A stretch of DNA of 64,000 nt. Origin: Obelidium mucronatum (taxonomy: Eukaryota; Chytridiomycota; Chytridiomycetes; Chytridiales; Chytriomycetaceae). Each line of letters opens with the position of its first letter. Within the stretch, counting starts at the first letter, position 1. The stretch lies in the NCBI GenBank assembly GCA_025765595.1, contig JAIVFH010000020.1, positions 310,001 to 374,000 on the forward strand, in the 5' to 3' direction. The position numbers were made by a program, and so were the translations under genes. Below are positions 21,005-33,618 of the stretch, one piece after another. A model generated the notes under the pieces. It saw nothing but the letters and a program-made list of their open reading frames with translations. It made no database searches and was not told the origin of the DNA.

Positions 21005-22985
21005 CTCCCCTCAAAGGTAACAACTAATGGTTCAAACTATAGATGCATCCCGCTGTTGAAAATCCCATAGACCAACTGCTGAACAGCATCTTTTAACTTT
21101 GTTTCAACCAACTCCTTTGGTTAGAAAATCCCCCAGTTGATATCGTCTTGGAATCCAAAGGATGCATATGGTTCCAATTTCTTCAAATTCTTGTACCGCC
21201 ATGTATTTAATGTCCATGTGTTTAGATTCTGGTCTGTTGGCTCCACTTTTGATGTTGTGTATGCACATTAGATTATTTGATTTCATGGTAGTGGGTTTGT
21301 CTTGTGAGTAGCCGTAAAATTCCATGAGGTTTCTAGCCCATCTGACCTTGCAAGAGTCGGAGTGAGCAGCGTCAATTTCAGCTGTTGTAGATGAGTTGTT
21401 CACGTTAGCTTGGAGAAAACTTTGACCAATAAAGGCGCATCCTCCCAACATAATTAGTTGCCCCGTTGTAGATTTTCTTAGGGTGTGATTTAGATTTGTT
21501 AATAAAGCGTATTAGATACTGAAATTGCAGCCAGTGTATTTTCGATGGGTTCCTCACATGTCGACGTAATTTCCCTGATGCAAATAGCAAATCTGGTCTT
21601 GTTCTGACATAGTTCTTCATTCCTACACCGCCTGGCAAGTCTCTTGTTTCCATATATGCTGTGTCTTTGTTGTCCTGGGAGTACAAGCTGTCAAATTCAT
21701 CTTAATTGGCTTTGTTCCATGGGACTGCTTCTGTATTGAGTTTTCCATTTGGTAGCGTTGGATCTTCACAGAATATCTGAATAATTTTGTTTGAGATAGT
21801 GTTCTTGGTTGATTGATGTCTCTGTTTCAGATATCTTCTTGATTCGGAATCCCGTGAATGTGCCGTCTCCTCGCATAACTTTGATATTGAAATGTGTATT
21901 CAAGGAATGCACCCATGTCTGATTTGGTCCCTTTGTCCCCTTGCAATAGTCTGTCATCGGCCTGAGTGTGGAGGATAATTAAATTTGATTTGGTGTCAAG
22001 CTTCTTGAATGTTCCAGGTTCCGCTGTGTTTGCAATAAATCCATAGTCTTTGATTATTTAGAAGAATAGAAGTTCCCATTGACGTGCGGCTTGTTTCAAC
22101 CCATAAACATTCTTTAGGAATCTCAGCACCCATTTTCCCGGTGGTGTCTTGAATCCAAATAGAACGTGCGTGTAAATATCGCAATATGCTTTTGCTTGGA
22201 GATGCACTGCTTTGACTTCAAACCGTATCATCGACATATTGCATTCATTCCTGATGACAATCTGAAGCATTAGTGAATCAACATGTGGAATGTGGGCGAA
22301 AGTTTGTAGTCAATTCCTTTGACTTGCTTGCTACCATCAGCTACTAATCTGGCCTTGTGTTCTTCATCGTCAGGTGGTGGGTTGTCTGGTAGCAGTTTGA
22401 TGGAGAGGACCCAAATCATTCGCAATATGGTTGCTCCTGGTTTGACCGACTCAATTCTCACCTTATCAAAAAGCAATCATCCCCATTCAAGAATTTAGAT
22501 ATTTTGGTATTCATTGCTCTCATCCATTTGTTGTTCTTGTATGCGGCTTTTGCTGCGTTTCAGGGCCATTTAATAGTCAGGCACAACACTTTTTCCTTCA
22601 AAAATCCAGATTCTAATAGTAACTGATACAAATTGTCTTCTGAAATTTCCACAGATACTGTGTGGCTCATTGTAAGGTCTATCGGTTCTTCATCAATAAT
22701 AAATACTTCTTCGTTGTTGTCTCCTGCTGGTTCCCTTCCAATTCCCAGACAATCTGGTGCTACCCTGGACCTGGTTCCTCTTCTCGGAGCTGGAGCTGGT
22801 GTTGGGGTTGTTGCCCTTGGTGTATTTGCTGGTGATGCTGATGTCGATGCTGGCAAGTCTGGAGATGTTGGATTGGTGGCTGATGATGACATGGGCATTG
22901 CAAACTGCGACAATGATGATGTTGATGAATTTGAGCTTGTTGGGGTTGTTGATTGGCTGTTGGTGGTGATGCATTAATAATTGCT
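21005..22985 (-). pseudogene. Copia pol remnant: IN linker, RT, RNase H
   Basis: Fragments in shifted frames on the minus strand. The proline/serine linker with RRGTRSRVAPD (22560-22913) is typical of copia between integrase and RT. RT motif VYGLKQAARQW is near 22090. RNase H ends with CILWIPRRYQLGDFLTKG (21104-21451), a copia hallmark. Multiple frameshifts and stops make it non-functional. Confidence 0.8.
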
Positions 22986-23276
22986 GCCTGTTAGAACCAG
23001 ATAGTCAATAAAAGACTTAAGGGTTCTTGAAGGCACAAGGGCTTAGGGGGCACGAGGGCTTGACCAATAACGGCTTGACGTCACGAGAGACGGAAACAAA
23101 GAGTTACAAAACTGTAAGACTAACACAGAATGTATTGAAACTGAACTAAAACTCAGAGCAGAAAGCTTGCTATTTATGCAAGTTCTGGAATTTCAAATAA
23201 CAAAAGTTCGAAACTGAAAACAAACTGAAAATCAAACAGAAATTGTGATAGCAAGAGTGATAGCACAATGAAACAT

Positions 23277-26220
23277 TAGCAGCAGGCTCCCAAGAGCGGT
23301 CAGAGTTAGAATAACCCATCCAGTGTACCAAATATTGAAGTTTGTTGTAGAAAACGCGAGAATCCAAGATTTCTCTAACTTCCCATTCTTCAGTGTTGTC
23401 CACGATAACTGGCGGAGGTGGAGGTTGGGTAAATGCGGCGACAATATTCTTGGTCTTGGGATGAAGCAAAGACGCGTGGAATACTGGATGAATAAGCATG
23501 GTTGAAGGTAAAGAAAGTTCAAAGGCGACTGGATTGATGACACGTTTGACTTTAAAAGGACCAAGTTTCTTATCATCAATCTTTTGAGACGGACGATTAG
23601 TCTTGATATTGCGGCGATCCAAGAAAACCAAGTCCCCAGGTTTAATTTCAGGAACCGGTAACCGAGATTTGTTGGCTTATGTGGTGTAACCTTCCTGGGC
23701 AAACTTTAAGTTCGCACGAAGGTCTTCAAGAATAGTTTTCATAGACGCGAGGCGATCTTCAGCGTCAGGAACAGAGGATTCACGAATAACAGAGGGGTCA
23801 AAAATTGGATTGTGACCAGAGTTTGCAAAGAACGGTGTATGACCAGTAGTGGTTACCAAAGAATCGTTGTAGGCAAATTCGCAAAGCGGTAACTTGGATA
23901 CCCAATCGTCTTGCTGGTAGTTACAGTAAACGCGTAGGTATTGTTCAATGACTTGGTTGAGGACCTCAGTAGATCCATCAGTTTGAGGGTGAAAAGCGGT
24001 AGAAATGTTAAGGTTATCGTTTAGGAGTTCCATAAAACGTTGCCAGAAACCACCAGTAAAACGCGGGTCGCAATCGGATACAATGGATCTGGAAGCACCG
24101 TGAAGTCTGAAAACTTCCCGAATGTAGATATCTGCAGTATCAGCACCTGTAGAAGTTTTTACCGTAGGAATAAAATGGGCTTGCTTGGTAAGCCTATCTT
24201 TTACCACAAGTAAGGCATCAAAACCTTGACTAATAGGCAAGTCAGTAATCCAATCCATAGAGATATCCATCCATGGTTTGGAAGGAACAGGTAAGGGTTG
24301 GAGAAGGCCAAATGGAGCATGGCGAGAAGAGCGAGAACGCTGACACGCGTCGCAGTTTGCGATGAAACGCTGAACTACACGCCGCATGCGCGGAAACCAG
24401 TAATCACGAGAGATTAACTCAACTGTTTTAGCAACACCAAAGTGGCCAGCAGCGGGAGCACAGTGACGTTGACGGAAAACTTCAAGTTGAAGTTCCTCAG
24501 TAGGAAGGTAAATAAGTTCATCACGAAAGATGAGACCGTTGGATTCAGTGAAGATAATGTGTAACTTGCGCTTCTTGTGTAAGGCGTACAGAGCGGACTT
24601 GGAAGTAGCGAGGGTGACGCGATCGATCCAGCTTTTGTCCGAATTGACAATGGTAATGTCATCAATATCCACACATTGGAATAGCTGAATAAAGTTTTGT
24701 TTATGCAGCTCATCGCCTTGCTGAGTGACGTAGTCAGGGCGGCAGGACAGTGCGTCTGGTTTTCCGGAAAGTCTGCCAGGGCGATGAAAATTTTTAAAAC
24801 CAAATTCCAACAACTTAGTTATCCACCTATATTGGCGACGGGTAAGTTGTTGAACGGCAGTAAAGTTTTGAAGGCGATCATGATCAGAGAAAATATCCAC
24901 ACATTGAAATAACTGGATAAAGTTTTGTTTATGCAGCTCATTGCCTTGCTGAGTGACATAGTCAGGGCGGCAGGACAGTGCGTCTGGTTTTCCGGAAAGT
25001 CTGCCAGGGCGATGAAAAATTTTAAAACCAAATTCCAACAACTTAGTTATCCACCTATATTGGCGACAGGTAAGTTGCTGAACGGCAGTAAAGTTTTGAA
25101 GGCGATCATGATCAGAGAACGCAATGATTGGATCTGAGGGTTCAACGGCTATCAGGTAATGTCTCCAAGCCGCAAACGCGTCTACAATGGCAAGCAATTC
25201 CTTGTCGTGAGTATCATAGTTGATTTCTGCTGGAATTAACTTGTGGGGATGAAAGGCAACAGGATGTAACCTTCCATCCGGACCAAACTGGGATAAAATT
25301 GCGCCCAGTGCAAAATCTGAGCAATCAGTTTCCACATACACGGTACGACTGGGATTGAAGTGAATCAGGACTGGAGCGGTGGAGAAGGCATGTTTACGAT
25401 GCCGCGGCTTTGGACCATGGAAATGGTCCAATTTTGGCTTCCTTACACATTAGGCTGGTAAGCGGTAACACAATCTCGCAGTAGCCAGTGATAAATTGGT
25501 GGTAAAAATTTGCAAAGCCCAAGAAAATTTGCACATCCTTGACAGACTGCGGTACCGGCCAATTGGAAACGGTAGCAACCTTGGCAGGATCCATCTTCAC
25601 ACCATTGGCAGAGAAGATGTGGCCCAGGAATTGCGTAAAACTGGTAAGGAAAGCGCATTTGGCAGGGTTTTCCACAAACACTCCAAGAATTCTTCTCCAA
25701 ATAAACGATGACAAACACGGCCAGTAAGTCCGAAAAAATATCATTCATGACGTACTGAAAGGCAGCTGGAGCGTTGGTTAGACCGAAACTAACCACATTA
25801 TACTGGAAATGGCCAAACTTGCAACAAAATGCAGTTTTCCATTCATCACCAGGCGTATTCTTAGTAAGTGGCACTGTACGGGAGATCCAAGTGAGTGAAA
25901 ATTTTAGCCTTGGATAATTTTCCCACAAGATCCGTAAACAGTGGTAGCAGAAACTTGTTCTTGACTACGATGTTGTTGATGGCACAATAGTCAATGCAGA
26001 GGCAGAAACCACCATTTGGTTTCTTGACAAAGAAGCAAGGGGCAGCGACCAGAGAGGTAGAGGGAGATATCCAGCCTCTAGCCAAGGCATATGAAGATAT
26101 TCCTGGAGAACTTTTTCTTCAGCTGGGCTCAGTGGATAAATTTTCCCCGCCGGTGGTAATTTTGCCGAAGTTCCATCTTCATTCTTAAAGTTCTCGATTG
26201 GCAAGTCGTAAGGGCGATGA
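23277..26220 (-). pseudogene. Gypsy 2 pol remnant with in-frame 228-bp tandem duplication
   Basis: Contains RT, RNase H, integrase and most of the chromodomain in several frames. A 228-bp segment (starts at about 24665 and 24893) is duplicated in tandem, exactly 76 codons, so the RNase H C-terminal stretch beginning FSDHDRLQNFTAVQQL occurs twice in frame. Frameshifts elsewhere inactivate it. Confidence 0.85.
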
Positions 26221-26228
26221 GGTGGAAG

Positions 26229-29200
26229 CAAGGGTGTATGAAACAGGGTATATCACGACAAAAAATCTCCACAATTTTTTGGTTTGATGGTCTCCCAATG
26301 TTGAATGCCATTTTGCACTAAGGGCGTGGAGAAAAAAGTCCCACCCAACTAAACTGTGCACTACTCCACCACCAGCCATCGAAACGCCGTCAAACTCCGC
26401 ACATAGTAAGATAATTATCATATTTACATGATAGAAGCCTTTGTAAGTGTATATTTAAACAGGTAAGGGCGCTGTCAACCAGAGAAATCCCAAATTTGCA
26501 GCTGCCACCTTCGCGCCGCATGGATCACAAGGTAACTCTCAGGACTTGTAAAGGAAAACTATTTCATGCGCTCAGCAGAATCTCAGAGTTGTGCATTTGA
26601 TTTTAGGCCTGTTTCGAATGCGGCCGGAAAAAGAGGAATCGCGCCACGGGCGTTCCGTTGCAGTGGCATCCCCACAATCCCAATGTTCGGATATGCTTGC
26701 GCTGTAAACGTCAACTCTCAACGTCAGTTGTTTGGGAAGAAAACCGTCAAAAGCCACAGAGCCGGATTACCAAGAATACAAATCGTCCATTGCAGAATAT
26801 CTTAGCTGTCTCAACACAAACTCATTTAGAAGTTTCAACAGTCTTACAGTCTACCAGTCCATTGTATTGCCAGGGATTTTCATCAAAAGTCGACCTCCTT
26901 GCCAAGTTTACGGCGGAAAGTATTCTTGCAGCGGGATTTGTAAAAACTAAGAGTGGTTGGAGATCAACCAATTGCGAGTTCAGAACTGGGAGCGATGGAA
27001 AGCGGTGTGTCATTTGCCTTCGCATTTACAACCACATTGAGCGTGTTGAGAAAAGCAAGTTTTTGATTTTGAAACCATCCATGGAAGACGAGTGGTATCC
27101 ATCGCTGAATAGCTTGAGTCAAGCTGTAGTATCACGCTTGGCGAAGGGGGAGGATTGTAGCAATGTTGCCAAATTCATGGATTTGTTTGGGATTCCCTGG
27201 ATTGAGGCAGACGCCACGTATTTTATCGCCTGTCCCGGAATGGTTCCACCAAAGGGGGTTGTTCTTGCAAAGTTTGTGGAGGTATCCAACCATCGATATA
27301 CAACTGAATCACAAGGGAGATTACAACACCAGGACTGTCCACGCTATAGAGTTCAAAAGATGTTTCGAAAAGACATGAACTTATGCTGTCTGTTTTGTAC
27401 TCAAATGGTGCGCCAGGTTGAGGATTCTATCCAAGAGTCGCATGTTAATCGTGAAAACCGAGTTGACCCACACAGCCGAGTAGCTGTCTCGCTTCTCACT
27501 CCTTCCTCTATGATTGAACAAATTGCTCGAAAATCTGTTCAGTACAATCGAATTATTCGAATGTTGAAGAAGGCTTCTATTTTTCGAGATACGTGGATCA
27601 AAACCCAGCAGTCTGCTCAAAACATTCCCCTTGCTGACGCAAGCAAAGAGAAACTGGCATGCATGGTTGAGTTTGTGTGCAAGCATGTAGAGTCCAAAGA
27701 AATTTTGAAGGGCATTTTGCTTGCCCATCTGGATAAGGAAATATCAGGGGTTGAATTGAGCGTAGCAGAAAAGAATCACATCAAGGAACAGCTGTCGGAG
27801 GAATCCTCTTCTCTTGTGAACTTTACTGTTGACCAGCTGAAAGCTGAAGTTTTGAATTTCAGGGGGAAGGGCAAGCAAATGAAATGGAATCCGGATTCTG
27901 TTTTGCTGTGTCAGCTCATTGTTGGAAGGTCTCGCAAACTGCGCGATGATCTGGTCGGAGCCGGAATGCACCTCCCGTCTCATTCGACAATGCAGAGATA
28001 CAAGTCGGAGATGAAGGTACAAATCTTGCCATCAGTGATTTTGTTTTCTAAACGCAGCCTTTCAGACAAGTGAAGGGTCGGACAGTATTATGTATCTGGA
28101 AGCGCGAAAGCGTCTTCGTCATTCCAGTCGTGTTGATTGAACTGTGAAATGTGATGAAATGAAGCTGCAACAGGGCCTTGTTTTCAATACTGCAACTCTT
28201 GAGCTTGAAGGTTTTGCCGACGAACCAGAAGAGCTGAATGAAACATTAATCACAAGATTGTTTGATCCAAATTCTTCCCCTGCAACTGAATCACCAGCTA
28301 AATACGTGAATCAGTTTCAGTTTGTTTCAATCAATGGGGATTTCTCCTTTCTTGCTTCCTACTACTTCAATGACGGTTCCTTGACCGGTAATGAGATCAA
28401 AGCACAACTCAGGCATGTTGTGCTATGTTGCCAATTAGCTGGTTTCGATGTTTTGGCTTTCAACGTTGATGCCGGTGGAGGAAACGCGAGGGCATTTACA
28501 GTAATGGTTGAGGAGCCAAAGTACACAAAAGCCCAATCCACCATATGGGAGCCCAACTATGTGCGATTAATAGACCCGTTCTCGGATGATCCGGGACACT
28601 TCATATTTGTCATCTTTTGCTCTGTCCATGTATTTAAAGCCGAGAGGAACGTGTTTTATGAAACCAACTTCCAAAAACGAGTTCTTTTAAACTCTGTGGA
28701 TGAGCCTATTAACTTCCAAGTAATCAAGGATTGTCTTGCAAGGGACAAAGATCGTCGAAATCCAGTGACTGATCTGACCGATGATGCAGTAAATCTGGAT
28801 CAGTATTCCAAAATGAATGTGTTTCTGGCGCTCTTGGTGTTTAGTCATAAAGTCATTGCAGAGAAAATGAACTGGGCCTGTGGACAACTTAGTGTTGGCC
28901 TTCTTGCAATTGATGGACAAGAGCCGATTTCATCCGTATCCTGGCTCCCACAATCGTTATATTGGAGTATTGCTGTTTCAGGTGCCGATAATCAATTTTT
29001 TTGTCCGATAGACAGCTGAAATAATTGTAAAGGTTTGCGAGCTTCAGAAACGCGAATGGGTATCATCTCTGCCGAATCCTCTTCCCACCCTGGAATTCAT
29101 GGTTGTGAACCATGAAATCTTTGTTGAAATTTTATTGAATAAGTATTTCAAGTTCACACCTGCTAACATTGATTCTGTGCAAGAGTTCTTGGGCAGTCGT

Positions 29201-31648
29201 TTGGAGTACTTCAAGAACTGCAACACACACGCAGCCGCTCGATCCAATGGTGTCACGGATGCTCCCAAGACTTTCATTGCAGAATCGCCAACCTTGCGGA
29301 ATCTCTTTCTTCTTGTGGGTGGTTTGCTTCACTTTTGCCGATACTCTTTTCTCCGTGGTCATTCTGTCATTTTGCCTTCCACATTCTCTACCAGTTGCTT
29401 AGAAAGCGTCTTTGGTGTTGTTCGATACTACGGAGCAGTTACGCCACACTTATATCGTGCGTTTCAAACCAACAAGCAGTTTTCGGACTCTATAGCTACT
29501 CAAAATGGCTTGAAAAATAACCCAATGTACTCTGATGACCACAACATCGTTCGACAGGCACAGCAGCAAGTTGATTTTTCTACTCCAACAGACGCCGCAT
29601 CTAATACAACAGAAATGGTGGCTAACTGGAAATTGCGCCTTTTACTTTTGGCTCAAGCCTCTGAGTTGCTGCAAGACAAGCTATCAATTGTTCCTCCCGA
29701 AAAGGGAAATCTCAAAAGCAATTTATTTCCAGCCTTGCTGCAACAGGGGCCAATTCTTCTGCTTGTAAACTCCTCCAGATTTCACCAGTACTTGCGAATT
29801 ATTCCTCTTTCTTCCTTGAAGGATTGGTTTGACTGCCTCATTGGAAGTCAGCCACACTTTGACGCTTTTGAAAGAATTGTGAGCGATATCTTTGGGGAAT
29901 GCCTTCAATTAATGGATAAATGGAGTACTCAAACGGTTTCCAAGAACAAGCTGGTGAATTTGGGAACATTTTTCAACGATTGGCTTGATGGAGATGGAAT
30001 GAGGACAATGTTTTCAAGACTGACTCCGGATTTGAAGGGAAATCGTATGTTGTATGCAATTGTATTTGAGAGCTGCAAATCTGTAATCAAGAAGTTCATC
30101 AAGTTATCAATTCCTTTGCCATCAAACAACCCTTCAAAACCGGAGCCCTCTCATGCAGAAATTCTTTATGAAATGCATTCTTATGGAGGTTGGGCAATTC
30201 AGAATCTTCGTAAGAAATATAATGCCGCTAGAGGACGATGTTCCGAAAATAGCTCTTCTTGGCACTTTTGGAATCTGTTGCTCCAGGTTTCCGAGTCTTG
30301 GAGAGTCTTAAAACGCGACCTTTTGGATGAAAATAACCAACTCCTGTATCCTACTGCTTTCCATAATATGAACCAAGGTGGGCTCACGTATGCTCCTCCA
30401 TTTCTGCACAAATTCTTCCAGAGGATTCTTCGATTGATTGCGGAGAATGTCGCTGTAGGTACCAATGGTCGAAAATGTTTACAAGTTGCATGGGCTGTTG
30501 TGGTGGATGATTGTGTGTTGAGAGACGAGTTTAATCTGGTGTGGATGGAAAATACCAACCAGTCAATTGCGCTCCACTATGAAGTACGTGATCGTATAAG
30601 GAGAGATTTGACTCTGAAGATTTTCCACGCCCGCGGCAGAGCCATAATCAAACAGTATAAACAGGAAGTATTGTCTCGGTACAGAAACAGCTTAGGTAAA
30701 GTTAACTTCAGAGCACATTTGAAAGCTGTAACAGGTGGGAAGGGAGGGAAGGCGCTTAAAACTGTTAAAGTGAAAACCTGCTGTATTGCGATTCCGAGTC
30801 AGAAAGTTTATTGCCATTGTAAAAAGGGGGAAGATGGTGAAATCATTTGCTGTGGGAAATGTGGGGAGTGGTTCCACTATAACTGTGTGGATATGACAGA
30901 GGAAAAGGTGGAATCGTTGCATGGAGAGGAGTACCATTGTATACAGTGCGAGTTGGAGCGATTAGAAAAGGAAGGCGCATTTGATGATACAGATCTGGAT
31001 CTGGATGATGAAAGCCTGCCGGTTGCCGAAATTGAAGATGAGTTTATGTTCGCAGATGGCCCTGAAGAAGCTATAGTGAAGTTTGCGGGGGAGAACGGTG
31101 ATACAAGGGAGACAAGGAATATTCTCGTGAAACCGTCAAGCTTGAAGAGGAGGAGGGAGGACCTGTTGGCAGACCCAGCAGAGGCACAGACTCTCAGAAG
31201 ATCTGAAAGATCTAAAAATATGAAGAAGTAGTCTGTAATGCAGGGGTCACAGAGCTGATTGATACAGGAAACACCAACTTAGCAGCATTACATCGTACGA
31301 CAATAATATTTTGCATAGATCAAGTTATGGTGTATGGTATAAAGTTGCGAAAGTTTCGCTGGGATGGGCGTGGTGAGAGACGAGCAACATGTAATCGGCG
31401 AGATCGGCAAGCTGCTGTGCTAGCCACGGCCAAAATATCAGGAAGTCAGCCAAAAGTACCAATTTGTAATCAATAATCTTACTCTGTGCAAAGTTTGACG
31501 GCGTTTCGATGGCTGGTGGTGGAGTAGTGCGCAGTTTGGTTGGGCGGGACGTTTTTCTCCAAAAGTAATGTGAGAACATTGGGAGACCATCAAACCGAAA
31601 AATTGTGGAGATTTTTTGTTGTGATATACCCTGTTTCATACACCCTTG
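26229..31648 (+). mobile_element. P-superfamily DNA transposon (5420 bp) with long TIRs
   Basis: Inserted in gypsy 2 pol. TSD GGTGGAAG at 26221-26228 and 31649-31656 (exact 8 bp). Inverted ends begin CAAGGGTGTATGAAACAGGG and extend with high identity for about 185 bp on each side (26229-26415 and about 31466-31648). The 8-bp TSD and the encoded transposase fit the P-element superfamily. Confidence 0.85.
26520..31231 (+). pseudogene. P-type transposase with N-terminal zinc finger and C-terminal PHD finger
   Basis: Start ATG 26520; intron 1 26532-26606 joins MDHK to a CX2C...CX2C finger (CFECG ... CLRCKRQL) that could play the DNA-binding role of THAP in animal P transposases. The open frame continues to about 28017; an intron with acceptor near 28066 follows. 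The RNase H-like core begins at CDEMKLQQGLVF (about 28150), the block typical of P/THAP9 transposases, with NVDAGGGNARAF and a later His region (VHVFKAERN). A further intron near 28990 joins KVCELQKREW and a long helical region to 31231. The C-terminus has a C4HC3 PHD finger (YCHCKKG, CCGKCGEWFHYNC, YHCIQC). One in-frame TGA (about 28138, just before the CDEMK block) interrupts the copy, otherwise it is close to intact. Residue assignment to the catalytic triad is inference. Confidence 0.75.
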
Positions 31649-31656
31649 GGTGGAAG

Positions 31657-33610
31657 AGGCCGAGGAGTCTCAGACTTGGGTGCAAACACGTCCGAGTACT
31701 GCTTGTAGCGTAAAGGCACTCCTCTATCGTCAGAATTGATAGCAGATTCCTGATAGTCCTTTGTATTAATCACAGCAGAAATTGACACGGTGGGAGTGTC
31801 ATCATCTTTAGAAGAAGTGACATCCATTCGAGCGGCAAAGATAGTAAGCTTGTGTTTCTTGGCAATGCCAAAGAACGCAGTGGTATTAAGCAACTGAACA
31901 TCTGGTGTAGAACTCACTGGCGGATTTTCTGTCAGGATTGAAACAGAAGCGGTAGAAACCTCCAGATCCTTGACTGCTAGATCGTCTGGAGGAGAATAAG
32001 GGAAGGCGGTAAAAGCCTCAGGGGGCACGTGGTCAGCTGACAGGCAAGCCCCATCGGAGAATGTGACCAACATGTGACACCAATTAACGCGAGGGTTGTG
32101 AAGGCAAAGCCATGGAAGACCTAAAATAAGCAGGCATGAAATATCCGCGACAAGAAGAGACATCGTTTCGGTATGAGAACCAATTCGACAAGTTAAAGGT
32201 ACTGTTTGTTTAGTAATGGAGCGAGAACGCGAACCATCTGCTAAATTAACATTGTACAAAGTGGAGGAAGGAATAACAGGTATTTTATTTCTTAGAGCGA
32301 AATCTAAGGAAATACGGCCAAAAGCCGAACACCCACTATCCACAAAGGCACCCAAAGAAAAGGGCTTGGTAAGGTTTGTAGATGAAGAAGCAGAAAATTT
32401 TTCACTGACAACAAGTGTACATGGAAGCACAATCTTGGAATCCGATGATGAGGGAACGGAAAGGTTGACAGTTTGCATCGCCAAACTGGGCGGGGAATTT
32501 ACACCTGAGCACCCCTTCCCTGGGTGCTCCGAGCATTTTTTGCAATCAAGAGAGGACAAGCTTTGGAGTCAGAAGCAACCTTGCAACTGTCTTGACCACA
32601 GTAAGCGCAAAGACCTTTATCCTTGCAGCGTTGACGTTCCTCGTGAGTAGGCTTGCCAGACTTAACAATGTCACCAGACCCAGAGGGCTTGAAAGCGGCA
32701 CCTGGGTTATTGGAACAGAAGCTGGAACCAGAACCTTGGTTACCCTTGGAGGATCCAGAACATTTGTTGTTAGCAAACACGCGCTCATCGAAGACAATGA
32801 CCTTGCGCATGAGCATGGAGAGGTTGGTTGGCTGAGGTTCCAGACCATCAATATAGTTCATCACGTGAAGCTTGAGACCTTGCTTGAACATAAGCATCTT
32901 GGTGTAATTGTTGTGTTGAGTATCAGCAATCCAGCGGAGAAAATCGCGGGCGTAGGCTTGACAAGAAGTAGCTTGTGCCAAGGTCTTGGCCTTGTCATTA
33001 GTGATTGCTTCAGCAACACGTGGGTCAGGCGGCAAAGACATCAGCAAATTCCTGAAAGCTCTTGAACTGGAGCTCAGGCTTGGGGCCGTGGTTGATGTAC
33101 CACTTGGCAGCATTACCACCAAGGTAGGAAACCACAAAAGCAATCTTTGACTTGGTGGAAAGGATACCCTTGGGTCCAGAAATGTCAAAATTGAGATAGA
33201 CTTTGAGCATAAAAGCATCAAAGTCATCAGTTGCGAGGCCCTTGAAAACACAACACAAAGAGAAATTTTGTCAGACTTGGAGGATATGAACCTAGAACCC
33301 GAGTCAGACTGGGCATCAGAGTCCAAGGCACTACCAGATGGACTAACTGAACATTGACGATAAACTTTACGTCCAGCTTTTGATGACACAGCAAAAGCTT
33401 CAATGACTCATCAAGACAATCAGATGGAATTCGAACAAGACAAGACAGCGCAAGGAGATCTGTACGGAAGGCATCCATTGAGGTGGCCACATCAAATTCA
33501 TTATCAGTGTTGGCTTCCATGTAGCAGCTCCAGGACATTGTTGGTTTGTTGTTCAGATCCTTCATCTTCATCAAAGTCATTCTCGAGAGAAACAAGGTTG
33601 GCTTGACGGA
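31657..33610 (-). pseudogene. Gypsy 2 protease and gag remnant
   Basis: Continues pol past the P-type insertion: protease (AFVDSGCSAFGRIS) in 31636-32559 and Gag (KAKTLAQATSCQAYARDF, CAYCGQDSC) in 32499-33389, then the frame breaks repeatedly towards 33610. Here the Gag frame continues past the zinc knuckle, unlike element 1. Confidence 0.85.
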
Positions 33611-33618
33611 GTGACAAG

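Noticed and set aside
26229..31648. KDZ or hAT classification of the 5.4-kb transposon
   Set aside because: The core CDEMKLQQGLVF block and following region fit P/THAP9-type transposases; no hAT dimerisation block or KDZ cysteine cluster was seen. Not excluded without a profile search.
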